A stretch of DNA of 64,000 nt from Lactuca virosa (lineage: Eukaryota > Streptophyta > Magnoliopsida > Asterales > Asteraceae): NCBI GenBank assembly GCA_928212115.1, contig CAKMRJ010005634.1, positions 250,426,656 through 250,490,655 on the forward strand. The letters run 5' to 3'. Shown one piece after another: positions 1 to 11,260 of the stretch; positions within the stretch are counted from its first letter, which is position 1; every line of letters starts with the position of its first letter. The notes under the pieces are model-generated. The model searched no databases, had not been told where the DNA came from, and saw nothing but the letters and a program-made list of their open reading frames with translations. The translations under genes and the position numbers were made by a program.

Positions 1-955
1 GAAACTCACTAGAACATACATTAGAGAGATAGTACGACTGCATGGTGTTCCCATATCCATTATCTCTGATAGAGATAGTAGGTTCACTTCGAGGTTCTGG
101 CAGTCGCTACAAAATTCCCTAGGAACTAGGCTAGACATGAGTACAGCCTACCATCCACAAACCGACGGACAAAGTGAGAGGACTATTCAAACTTTGGAAG
201 ATATGTTGCGAGCCTGCGTGATTAGACTTTGGGAAGGCCTGGGATACTCATTTACCCCTTGTCGAGTTCTCCTACAACAATAGTTATCACACGAGCATAA
301 AGGCTGCTCCATTTGAAGCCCTCTATGGCCGAACGTGCAGATCCCCTCTATGCTGGGCTGAGGTGGGTGACACTCAGTTAGCTAAAGGACGAGTTCCTGA
401 CAGCACTCTCACAGGTCCGGAGATCATTTGGGAAACGACAGAGAAGATCGTTCAGATTCGTTAACGATTGAAAGCCTCTAGAGACCGACAGAAAAGCTAC
501 GCAGACAAGCGAAGGAAACCGTTGGAATTCCAGGTGGGCGACCGTGTTCTATTGAAGGTCTCACCCTGGAAGGGCTTGATACGCTTCGGAAAGCGTGGGA
601 AGCTAAATCCAAGATACGTAGGGCCTTTTGAAATTCTCGCTAGAATCGGACCTATAGCTTACAAACTCAAACTACCTCGCGAACTCAGTAACGTACATTC
701 TACTTTCCACGTCTCGAACTTGAAAAAGTGTCCGTCCGACAAGACTCTTGAAATCCCACTCGACGAGATCAAGATCAACGAGAGCCTCAACTTCGTGGAA
801 GAACTTGTAGAGATCATGGACCGAGAGGTCAAACAAACGAAAGCCAAAGCCGTATCCCGATAGTGAAGGTTCGCGTGGAATGCCAAGCGAGGACCTGAAT
901 TCACTTGGGAGCGCGAGGATCCATGAATGAATCTATCCTCACCTGTTCGTTTAGT
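1..955 (+). pseudogene. Ty3/gypsy (Tekay/Del-type chromovirus) pol 3' end: integrase core C-terminus and chromodomain relic
   Basis: The window opens inside an integrase. The first 220 bases encode GVPISIISDRDSRFTSRFWQ and then MSTAYHPQTDGQSERT, the DDE-integrase block around the second Asp and the catalytic Glu of gypsy elements. An extra base near 226 shifts the frame. The new frame carries the FSYNN, APFEALYG and C-terminal integrase motifs up to a stop codon near 463. 468-863 is an open stretch with the GPFEIL and HSTFHVSNLKK motifs that precede the chromodomain in Tekay/Del elements. Beyond another frameshift near 850 the chromodomain (IPIVKV, then GPEFTWERED) runs to about 953. The enzyme inserts element cDNA into chromatin. 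This copy is broken at least three times and its 5' part lies outside the window. Confidence 0.9.
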
Positions 956-1006
956 TATTTGTAATAGCTTATTTGTTAAAATCTAATTTCGGGACAAAAT
1001 TCTCTC

Positions 1007-1020
1007 TAACGGGGGGATGA
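1007..1020 (+). other. Polypurine tract of the gypsy element
   Basis: A G-rich run (ACGGGGGGATGA) lies directly before the TGTGACAACCC start of the LTR. This is where plus-strand priming occurs in gypsy elements, and it fixes the LTR's left edge. Confidence 0.8.
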
Positions 1021-1209
1021 TGTGACAACCCGAAATTTCTATCTTGAATAATCATTCAAATCAATCAAAGTTGGACTTGTTTTGCTATCTTCTAGCATTA
1101 TTTAGAGTCAATTAGAGCGTTTTAAGCCTAGTACATCAAAGAATTGAGTGTTAAGAATTATCTGCTTGGGTCCTTGTGCACCAAGCAAGCCATAAACTTC
1201 ATCATGTGG

Positions 1210-1860
1210 AGTTCACGGCCACACCATATGAGTTTACGACCGTAAACTCAAGGTGGCAGCAAACTCGAGCTATAAACATGATATTCTATCATTCCTTCCT
1301 CATTATTCACCATTTCAACCTCAAGAACTTGATTTCTCTCTCAAGTATCATAAGATCTTCATTTTTATCTTCCAAAAATGTAAGTGTTTCTTCCCTTGAA
1401 TCATTGATAGATCTCGATATCTTGTATCACCCTTTGATTTCATCCATTAACTTCATCTTTTGGGTTTGATCTTCAAGTGTTCTTCATTTCACCAAGAACA
1501 CCAAGAACACCTACTAAGTTCGTGGACTTCAAACACCCCTAAAGGCTTCTAAACTCGTAAGTACCTTCCTATGTGTATTACTTACTAGATGTGCTACTTG
1601 AAATCACCCAATATCCAAGATCAAGGAGAGTTTACGGCCAAAGAGCATCTCCCTTGGCCGTAAACCTTTGTTAAGCCTTCAAGTTGGACATAAACACTTC
1701 CTTAAGGCTTGTGTTGGGTCTAGAACACTTCCAGGAGATTTGTAAGACCTTAAATCACCTCTTTAGCACAAGAATTCATGAGTTTACGGTCGTAAACTCA
1801 TAGGGCCGCAAACCCTATGGCCGTAAACTCTTGTGGCCGTGAACACATGGCCGTAAACAC
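1210..1860 (+). repeat. Cluster of GTTTACG/CGTAAAC palindromes in the LTR
   Basis: Two full 20-bp copies are GAGTTTACGACCGTAAACTC (1230-1249) and GAGTTTACGGTCGTAAACTC (1780-1799). Half-sites and variants (GGCCGTAAAC, TTTACGGCC, GGCCGTGAAC) lie near 1211, 1630, 1655, 1819, 1835 and 1849. The motif recurs too often within 650 bp for chance. Its function is unknown. Confidence 0.85.
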
Positions 1861-2668
1861 CATAGTGTGGCCTTAAACTCCTTAGATGCAATCCTTTGTG
1901 ATTATAACACGTCCATATAAGTGTTTCCTAGTTCCTAAGGTGTGTTCCTTATATGATTAGTAGTTTAAACACTAATTATATACATATATGTGTCATTATA
2001 TGCATATTAGGATCCGTTGTGCTCAAGGCTTCACTTGGCACTTATCATCCTTCAAATCGATCTTTCATTCGTATCACTCACTGCAGGTGAGTTCATACCC
2101 CTTTAACTTACCTTTTAAATGATTTTAAATGCTTTTATGGGGGGGGGGGGGAATACAAGTACAAACATAATAGTTATTATATCAATCGTATGTGATTAAT
2201 AACTATCAAACAGATAGAATTCTTATACTTCAAACTGTGTTTCCAACAAATTGCTTCAAATAGTTTTACAAACTCTTTTATATGCAAAAAACTCTTTATC
2301 AAAACTCTTTAAAACTTATATTTGTCAAAAGCATATCTATATAGATATAGTTATATAAGTAGGATTGAAAGGACTAGGACTGATAGCTCGCCTTACTTCA
2401 TGTCCTTGTTTGGTTGTGGACTTAGGGTATCGGTTGTTTGTCCGAAGGTCGTTTGAATCTTAATTATATATTATGTGTATGTATATAAATATAAAAGTTA
2501 TTCTTCAGTTCAATACCTTTGGGTAGCAAAGGTTACAAAGATGTTCATACATACATACAAACAACATACTAGTAAACTATAATAGGTATAGTTTAGGGAG
2601 TCACTAATACTATTACTAGAAACAACGAAACATACAAGAGTCAGTTCATACATGAGTCAATACATATA

Positions 2669-2788
2669 TAACGAGAAACAATACTCACTATAAATAGAAA
2701 CAGATATAGAACACTATAACGAGAAACAATACTCACTATAAAGAGAAACAAACGGATAACACTATAACGAGAAACAATACATACTACA
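2669..2788 (+). repeat. 48-bp tandem repeat inside the gypsy LTR, about 2.5 units
   Basis: The phrase ATAACGAGAAACAATACTCA recurs at 2669, 2716 and 2764 with a period of 47-48 bp. The third copy is partial. Confidence 0.8.
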
Positions 2789-3854
2789 TGATATACACTA
2801 GAGAACATACTACATACTAGACAGAGAGAAAATACAATACACTAGTACATACTATACAAATACAAGAATACTATAACATTAATGTGAGATACTACTTCAT
2901 GGCTCGGCACTATACTGTGTGTCACGTTTTGTACCCAGAGTCTCCTGGAGGGGGAGCGCGTGAATTTGTGTATAGATCTATACGGGACTGACCCTCCTAC
3001 ACCTTGATGCTAGCTACAGTGGGACCTGCAGGTCTACGGGTGACGAATGTCATATCATTTCGACGTCTCGAACGTCGTGTTTTACTGGTCAATCGAGTAT
3101 GGTTACAATCATATCACATTTTACCTTAAATAACTAACAAGTTTAAAGGTAGTTAGTACATTGGTAGTTACCTAGATAAAACTACAGTACATCTTTATTT
3201 TCCCAATTCATTCACATTGTGATCTTCTCACATAAACGGTAATGAGAAACTATATTTTGGTAATGATAGTCATACTTTGGGAAAACTCACACTTTTACAA
3301 AAGAACAAACGTAGATAACAGTTGGGTCTTGGTAGAAGACTACTTTAGTAGAAAATATAGGATTTTCTAGGAAGATTACAAACATTTACATCAAATACTT
3401 ACAAACTTTTACATCAAACATTTACAAGTACATTCTTCAAACTTATACAATCAATGACACTAAAATACTTATGAACTCACCAGCTTTAATGCCGACCTAC
3501 GCTTTCAAAATAACTTGTATTCTCAGGTCACCAGTAGACAGGTACCGATGACCAGGTTGTGAGAAGATGGAGCACGTTCAAGACTCATCTCTTATTTTGA
3601 TTATACATTTTGGTGTCTTATAAACTTTAGAACACACTTGTATTAAAATTATACTATTAATGCAATGGATGATGTTGTTGCTTGTTTACTATTATGCATT
3701 GTTGTGATACTGTACATGACGTCCTCTGTCCCCGAACGTTTCCGCCGTTCCGGTTTTGGGGTGTGACAGTATGGTACATGATATTTGCGCAAACCTACTT
3801 ATAGTGACATCCCATCAATTATATGTTTATCATTCGAATGTGCACGACTTCCTG

Positions 3855-4679
3855 GGAATGTTAAGAATCCTAGATTGTCTCCACTAGTAATAGGGTAATT
3901 GCCCAAATTCACATCAAGACCAATACACCTGAGGTGATCATGGTTACCCAACTTCCATACTTGAAACATTGGCCTTACATGATTTGTGGATATGGCATGC
4001 ATTTCTTTGGTTCTGTTGGTTCTTGGTTCCCTCAATGACATAAATGTTCTTCACATGTCTCCGTTATTCGACGACATGTATGACGGGATATGGACCAGAT
4101 TCTTTTTTTGATGTGTATGGAATGTCATATAGGTACAAGTAGTATCTTGTGGAAGGGATTTATCCGGAGCGTGCTTGTTTTGTGAAGTTATTGTCTAGTC
4201 CTAATGATCGAAAAATGTTGAAGTTTAAGAGAGCCCAAGAGAAAGTGATGATAGATGTTGAACGAGCGTTTGACGCTCTTAAAAAACGTTGTTATATACA
4301 TTAATATCCTGCACTTTTTGTTGATGAGAAGAAAATGAGTGAGGTGATGTATAATTGTATCATATTGCATAATACGATTCTCAAAGATGAAGAAAATGCA
4401 ATATGTGAGTATAATGAAAACAAGATCGTTCCACTGACACAAACTTTTGAGGTTGGAAGCGAGGAGTACTTGGTGATGAGAGCAATGCTTCATGATGTTG
4501 AGACTCATCATGTTCTTCATAGAGACTTAACGGAACATATTTGGACCGTTGACCACATCGATCTTAACGCGGAACCATTTGATGACTTATATGATCTTTG
4601 TGGATTTAAATGTCGTCAAATACCCAGAACAAGTCAGAAAAAAGACCTTTATCGCTATTATAAGTTTTTTTATTTTTAA
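3855..4679 (+). pseudogene. PIF/Harbinger-type transposase relic (HARBI1-like DDE nuclease)
   Basis: Going 5' to 3', fragments in shifting frames match a plant Harbinger transposase. QYTRGDHG lies near 3925, then a DLWIWHAFFG-like stretch broken by stops, then NDINVLHMSPLFDDMYDG at about 4033-4085, then YLVEGIYPE and VERAFDALKKRC (about 4255-4295). The downstream frame is open from 4335 to 4679 and starts MSEVMYNCIILHNTILKDEE, the C-terminal block of the family. The protein would cut and paste Harbinger DNA elements. It starts just after the gypsy LTR; a 5' part is missing and at least two frameshifts and stops are present. No TIR was found, so its element cannot be delimited. Confidence 0.85.
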
Positions 4680-5059
4680 ATAAATATACATAAATATAAT
4701 ATAATAAAAAAATTAGGTCATATACAACCGTCTATTTTACCCTTCCCCATCGCCCAATGCACGAGATTAATCCATTTGATCTCGGTTGAATATCAAGGGG
4801 AAAAGTTGCAAATAATCATTTAAATACAAAAAAAAATGTAAGATGGTCAACAAAAGCTTTTGATGGTGGATTTATTTTTATAAAGAGGGCACTATTAAAA
4901 TTGTGTTATGTACGTGAGACAACACAATTAAAAAGGAGTTGTACCCACACCCATTATGGCAACATTTCTCACATTCTTTCTGATTTGTCCACCACTTCCT
5001 TACTAAATAATAAAACAACTTAGCAAACAACTTAACAACATAAAAAAGAGTTGTCCCCA

Positions 5060-5107
<48 letters not shown>

Positions 5108-5516
5108 CTCTAATAAATGAATGTTTTTTTGTCATATGTCACACTCTCATTCAATTTGCCAAATATCATTTTATGGTTATTTTGAATTATTTTTTTTTCA
5201 CATGTTATTTTATGAGTTTTTTTATTTTATTAAATTCCAATATTTTAATGTAATAATTGCAATAAATATAGTGATAAATGGATATTAATTTCACTAATAA
5301 ACTTACCTTTTAATTTTAAAATTCCAAAAATTAAAGTTAATTAGTTTCTTTTTTTATTTAAATTATTTGTTTAAATTTAAAAGATAAAAAACATTTCCAT
5401 TATAATAAATTATTATTTTTCTTATTTTCTTATAAATTTAAAATTCTCAAATATTTTGACCTTTATACTTAACTTTTTTTTATAAATTAACTCATGTAAT
5501 ACATGGGTCTCACAAC

Positions 5517-5568
<52 letters not shown>

Positions 5569-5597
5569 ATAATATATATATATATATATATATAGAC
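4680..5597. other. AT-rich intergenic stretch with (TA)n runs
   Basis: No coding signal. It holds long TA microsatellites at about 5062-5104 and 5520-5595. Two related phrases (GGAGTTGTACCCACACC near 4934 and GAGTTGTCCCCACCAT near 5048) suggest a small decayed repeat. Confidence 0.7.
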
Positions 5598-7782
5598 TTA
5601 GGTTATTCTATTCAAAGTAATTATTGTATTATTGTATACATAAATGTGGGCCAATCAAATTTACTTATTTTAAGAAAGTGATTAATATATACATTATTGA
5701 ATTAAATATAATTGAAAATATCATCTTAATTAATTATAAGGGTAATTTAGTCAATTAATATAGATTTAATAAAGGAAAATTGCATTTTTTAAGGGATAAT
5801 AGATTCTATTAATTTTAAAAATCAGATTTTACGAATTATTTTTTTTTAATTCGGACATTCTGACAGAATATGTTTATGAGTATATTCAAAAATAAAAATA
5901 TTCTTGAACCATAAATAATAAAAATATTCTTGAACCTATTTCTTGTTCATGAATTTAAAAACTTCTTATAGATTAACAAATTCTTGAAAAATAAATTGAA
6001 GAATAAAAACAAAAAATACATTATTTCTTATAGAATACGGGTAACAATTGTTAAGAATTACATTTATTGTTAAAGAATAAAACTAAAAAAACTTTCAAAA
6101 CGGGAAAGAAAACATCAAAATCTAACAACGACTAATACATTCTAAAAGAATAATGTGGCCCGTTCAATTTTGTGGTCCGTTCTTCAAGCATCAACTTCTG
6201 TGATTCCAACAGAATTGGAATTCGTGATTCCATTCCAACAGAATTGGAATTCGTGATTCTATTCCAATAAAATTGGAATCTCACCAATACCATTCTGTGA
6301 TTCCATTTCATTATGGTTTTCAGGACATTACCACACTCAAACCCAAAGGAAAAAGTGTTTCCTCTTCACAATAGATGTTGTCACACGGATTACAGTCAAG
6401 AAATACAAGAACAATCTTGTTCTTGCCCTTATGTACCCATCAAACCAACAAAAAAAGAGAGGGCAGTTTCCCATTCGTGTTCTTCCTTCTCCCATTCCTG
6501 TGAAAACAACAAGCCCAATCAACTCTACAAACACCTATCGATTTTCTGTCAAAAGCAACCCCAAAATATCTAATTTTGTACAACTGAAATGGTGTTCCCT
6601 TTACCCTTTCTGAATTGAACTAAAGTGCACTCCTTTCTTCACTGCTAGCCTCGGACCACCCAAACACCAGCTGTTCCCTCTTGTTCTTCCTTCTTTCCTG
6701 TCAAACAATCAAACCCATAACCTGATAAAACTTAATAACTTATCACAAATTCCGATTTCAATCTTTGATCGATCTTGGTGTTTCTTGTACGAGTCTGTGG
6801 TTAAATAACCTACTTGTTTCAATCGGTTTTGTTTGGGAACCAATTTTTGTGAATCCTTGATCGTATGTGCTTTGACAAATTCTTTAAAGCGATTGGGTGT
6901 TTGGAAATTTCGACTACCAGTGATGAATAGATAAAGATCGGATGAACATAATTGCGTTGTGGTTTTATTGGACAAAACTGTAATGTTTGATCTCACTGGG
7001 TTTGGAAGAGTGATGTTGGGAATGATTGAAATCGGAATTTGATCTTAATCGACATGATTTGAGCAGATGTTCTTGGCAGTCAAGGGAAAAAGTCAAAATT
7101 GAATTTGTGAATCCTTTGGTACGAACTGTGTCACATGCGAATGGTTGGGGCTTGACCACCTGCGAATGGAATTGATCTCATCTGGGATGAACGACGGTCA
7201 AAATCGAAAAGTCAAATTTATGAATGGATTCACTACCTGCGAACAACTTGGATTCGGTATTGGATCTTGGGCTCACACTCGTTTTTCACCCACGAACGTT
7301 CGCTGACTGTGGTTCGTAGCGAATCTGAGCTTGGCTACCTGTTCTTCGGACCATTCGAACACCGGAGGTGCTCACCTCCTTACGACTCCTCCCTCCTCGC
7401 AAATCGAAAGACGAAGCGCACCTGCAAGCTTTTGGCTACCTTCATTCTCTGCTTCCGTTCCCCTCTTCCTTGCCCGATGAATCAGCCAGCCATAGAACCG
7501 TTTTTATTCAACTTTCTGCGTTGTTCTTATTTTCCCAGCCGATGGCTTTCTTTCCCAGCCGATTGGTGATGAAGATTGATCAGATCAGTAGGCGTTTATA
7601 AAAGGGGGGAATTAGGTTAAAATCAACGTAACTAGCAAATTATAGGGAGTATTTGTGGAAGTTATTTCTCAAATTACCTAGTTACCCTTATTGATTTATT
7701 TAATTATTGTTTTTTCTATTATTTTTTGATTGGTCCACAATCATACATACAATAACACAATACTTACTTAAAACACCTGAAC

Positions 7783-7788
<6 letters not shown>
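5598..7788. mobile_element. Non-autonomous TIR DNA transposon (about 2.2 kb) with GC-richer cargo
   Basis: The left end (about 5598-5665) and the reverse complement of the right end (about 7722-7788) align imperfectly. Both run from AGGTT through TATTGT.TTATTGTAT to TGTGG.CCAATCAAA, and inward to an AAGGGTAA block about 80-100 bp further in. This gives inverted ends of roughly 65-150 bp. The interior from about 6300 to 7600 is less AT-rich than the surroundings, but no domain was recognised in its short open frames (for example 6313-6573, 7267-7569). TSDs are obscured by flanking TA and CT microsatellites. The superfamily is undecided (Mutator-like or another TIR class). Confidence 0.5.
6201..6290 (+). 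repeat. Short tandem repeat, about 34-bp unit (ATTCCAACAGAATTGGAATTCGTG)
   Basis: The phrase CCAACAGAATTGGAATTCG occurs twice in a row (about 6207 and 6235), followed by a diverged third copy near 6262. Each unit contains the inverted pair ATTCCA/TGGAAT. Confidence 0.75.
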
Positions 7789-7833
<45 letters not shown>

Positions 7834-7961
7834 ATCTATATATATATATATATATATATCATTGATAGAGAATATATATCATTATTCATATACTGTCATT
7901 TATGTTAAACTATTATAGAATGGTAGGAAAATTATGTATTCAGTATTAAATAGATTATAAC

Positions 7962-8029
<68 letters not shown>

Positions 8030-9171
8030 CACATATAAACAACATAAAAATATATACATATATTCACGTATAGGTCATGTACGTAAGTTGTAAGAAGCTC
8101 TTTCTCCACATCAACTAAGGTATGATCTGTTTCTTGGAAACTAAATTTTTAGGTTCTCTCATTAGTGTATGTTTATTTTAGTTTGATTCGGATAGTCAAT
8201 CAAAAATTAACAAGCTTACGAGTTTGAGCATATATAATTTTCTGTTCTAAAAAGAGTGGTATAATTAAGTTTTTGGGTTGATTTTTTGCAAAATCAGTTA
8301 CAATTAATCATTATTCAGGCTGGAGATAATTATTACATGTGTAAAGAAAAGAGAAATCTTCTTATTTTTCTTCATAATTATCTTTCTATCTTTTTTGAAA
8401 TAATGATAAGTTTCCTAAAATATAATTAATTTTATCAAAATATGACACTTGTCATCATTTCATAGGAATAGGAAGATAAATAGAAAAAAAATATTTGAGG
8501 ATATTTAATTTCCCTAAAGAAAATGGTTGTTGAATGTGCAATCTTCGGGTCAAGAAAGAAACAATATCGGACATGTGTATAAATATGGTTTTGGTCTGAA
8601 TTCAGTTAAGATGGGCCAATAATGCCATTAAAAAAGATATGTGCCGAAGCCCAGAAGGACTTTGGGTTTTGTTCTAGACAGAAGCATGTATCCGGTAAAA
8701 TAGACCCGATTCTCAGCGTGTATCATGAATTCATTTTTAGACCTTGTCATAGAAAAGCTGCTATAACCTTTTTTTTTTTTTTTTTTTAATCATTTAATGT
8801 TACGAAAAATGATAACAAAAAACTTTATATTTTGGATCTTTTAATGAAGAAACCCGTAAACATGTACAATAGTTTTTCTATTCTTTTTCTAATATTAAAT
8901 GGTTAAATAGGGTTAAAAAACTTGAAATGTCCTTTATGAAAAATATGTTTGGTTGTGGAAATTGTTTTCATTTTTCGGAAAAGCTTTTAGAAAAATAGAT
9001 GGATTTTTTTTCGGTTTTCAGTAGAAAATTTAAAAATATGTTCGTTAAAATTTGATTTAGTTTTATTTTTCCATTTTAGAAAATTAAAGAATATGTTTAG
9101 ATATGTGTTATATAAATTTTTATTTTTTAATTTTTATAATTTTAAATAATTGTATTGGTTTTGCTCACTAA
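7789..9171. other. AT-rich non-coding stretch with CT, TA and T runs
   Basis: It contains (CT)n at about 7788-7816, (TA)n at about 7816-7858 and 7968-8035, and a T run near 8769-8787. No gene, TIR or LTR boundary could be supported. Confidence 0.7.
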
Positions 9172-9650
9172 GATTGTGCGGTATGGGTCTTTCAACGCAG
9201 CTGAGAGGATGATTTGGACTTCCTCAACGGTGTTGAGGGTTGAGTAACATTGCCACCGCCCTGCGTTGTGTTAAGATCCTTTAACTCATCGACATGTCTT
9301 AACAGGAATAAAAAGCAAACGATTATTTGACCACTGGTGAAACGGCCGATTAAAAAAATACCTATAAATACATGTCATCTCATCCAATTTTATTCACATC
9401 ATTCTTTTCTTTCTCTATGTTTTGTACAATTTCAAAACTTTTTCAACCAAAAAATAAAGCAAAACCCAAACACTCCTCCACCAAATCAAAACCCACATCC
9501 GAACACAACCTCTTCTATGAGATTCGCTGGATAAGGGTTATATTAACCTACTAAACATCCAAGGATCGCCGCAAATACCATACTAACAAACTTTAGTCAA
9601 TACCACCTCACGTCCTATGTTTTTTCCTACATCAACATACTTCCAACAAA

Positions 9651-10031
9651 ATGTTTATGGACAACGACCAAATTTGCAACAAAAGCTTTTTGGTAAATAA
9701 TCTTCCGTACCAAATTTCCAAACACAAACAACCTTTCAACAAATTTCTACCAGCAACCACCACCCACACAACCATCGATAGATTTTGTTTCCGAAAATCA
9801 AAGTCGAAGGTAGTCGGAGAGGGAAAGGGAAATCAAAAGAGAAAACCAAAGACAATCAAGAAGGTGCATAATGGTGGATGTCGGAGAAGGAATACGCTTT
9901 AGCAAAAGCATGGTAGGGGCATCAAACAATAGTCAGAAAATAAATGGTATGAAGAAAAAAGATTTTTGGGAAGTGGCACTCCAAAATATTCAAGCTTTAT
10001 TGAAAAAAATGGCCTACCGCAACACTAATAT
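9651..10031 (+). pseudogene. Harbinger ORF1, 5' part (SANT/Myb-like trihelix region)
   Basis: After a low-complexity Lys-rich lead, the frames give EKEYALAKAWVGASNNSQ (about 9885-9940) and then MKKKDFWEVALQNI and KKMAYRNTN. This is the plant Harbinger ORF1 pattern, in which a SANT-like helix bundle binds element ends. A frame change near 9880 divides the lead from the SANT part. The start is uncertain: an ATG at 9651 opens the first frame, and one at 9871 opens the second. The reading is cut at 10031 by solo LTR A and resumes at 15977. Confidence 0.75.
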
Positions 10032-10134
10032 TGTAGCACCCTGTTTTGAGTCGTTCTTAATTCGGGGCAGTGATCCTGTAACATCCGGTCCAAGTATGAA
10101 TCAACTTTCATGTATTTTCTTTAAATGGGGTGGC

Positions 10135-10210
10135 CACGACGTGACATAACGTTTTGGATCGCGAGATTTAAATGACCCTCCACGACGTGAACTTGGGTCA
10201 CCACGACGTG
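10135..10210 (+). promoter_or_regulatory. Three CACGACGTG motifs upstream of the LTR A TATA box
   Basis: Exact copies at 10135-10143, 10181-10189 and 10202-10210. Further copies lie at 10975-10983, with variants at 10995-11003, 11044-11052 (split by LTR B) and 15138-15146. The motif is a CACG/CGTG inverted repeat around one base. Placement just upstream of CTATATAAGG suggests a U3 promoter module; binding partner unknown. Confidence 0.7.
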
Positions 10211-11194
10211 GCAGGTGTTTTAGTGAAAAACCCGAATTTCGGGCTTTGGACCCTATATAAGGAACATTAAGGTTAGGGTTTCAGCATCCATCTTCTTCTC
10301 AGTCTCAGAAACCCTAACCCTAGCCTCCATTAAAGTTGTAAGCTCATTCTTGGTGCTTTTGGTGATTTTAGAAGGAGAAGGAAGCTCTTGGTAAGGTGGT
10401 TACTTGGCAAGCATCATTTCTTCAACCAACTTATATCCTAGACCTTGGTGAGTGTTTAAGACTCAACCATTTCTTGCCATGTTACTAGATCTTTTGGTTT
10501 TTGTCCCCTTTTTCCATGTTTTGATGGATTTAAGTAACGGGATCTCAAAAAGTTTGCAACTTTATGAATCTCCAGGTCAAGTAGAGCATTTAGTGTCTTG
10601 GATATGAATTATAATCTAGTTTTGTATGGCATGCATGATGTTTTGGTCATTAAACCTTGTTTTTGACCTAAAATGGAAAAGGCATGTGTTGGACATGCAA
10701 GTCCATAAAGCCATGATTTTTAAGGTCTCTTAGGAGTATGAAATCTTTCTGGAAACTTTGGAGGTGCAACTCTAAGGATTTGGTGCTTAATGAGAGTCTT
10801 GATGCATTAAGTTACCATTAGTGGTTAGGGTTGGGGCTTTGGCTTATGGAGGGGTTTGAGGGATAAAGTTGGAAACTTTACCCATCAAGACCGTGGGAAG
10901 GACCAGATCTGAGCCTTGGAGCTCTTGTAGTGGAAGGAAATTACTTAATGGTTTAAGTTTTCCAGACTCATGACCACGACGTGGTTGAGGTTTCCACGAG
11001 GTGGTGACTTGGTCAAGACCCGCCTGTTTTGTCGGTTTGTGGCCACGATGTGTGTAACATCCCGATGATAAGGTAATTTTATATTTAACCCTATAATTTT
11101 ATCATGTTGCATTTTGGGACCCTAAGTAGAAGGAAGTGTGCATGGGAATCCTTAGTGGCAATTTCATAATTTTGGGAGGTTTGGGAGTACACCA

Positions 11195-11260
11195 TGTGTA
11201 CGTGTGTACGCTTAGCATACTAAGGCACGCCTTAGTACGCAGGGCGTACGTGCCCAACAT
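11195..11260 (+). promoter_or_regulatory. GTACG-type inverted repeats upstream of the LTR B TATA-like box
   Basis: GTACGC agg GCGTAC (11235-11249) is a 6+3+6 inverted repeat, with further GTACG words at about 11199-11210. A TATA-like CATATTTAAAC follows near 11288. A second cluster (GTACG tcctg CGTAC, 11871-11885, and CTACGTACGAGG near 11898) lies further downstream. Confidence 0.6.

Larger units (their letters stand above)
1021..3768 (+). mobile_element. 3' LTR of the Tekay/Del-type gypsy element (2748 bp)
   Basis: It starts TGTGACAACCC right after the polypurine tract and ends GGGTGTGACA, so it has the TG...CA ends of an LTR. The 2.75 kb length suits Tekay-type elements. It follows pol on the same strand, so it is the 3' LTR. 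The TSD cannot be tested because the 5' LTR is outside the window. Inside are a cluster of GTTTACGGCCGTAAAC-like palindromes (about 1210-1860), a 13-base G run near 2139-2151 and a 48-bp tandem repeat (2669-2788). No coding sequence was seen. Confidence 0.85.

Noticed and set aside
4188..4520. 110-codon minus-strand frame
   Set aside because: It is antisense to the Harbinger transposase coding text on the plus strand.
9337..9554. Short plus-strand frames near the Harbinger TATA box as small proteins
   Set aside because: They are low-complexity Pro/Asn/Phe-rich 5' UTR sequence upstream of ORF1, with no conservation evidence.
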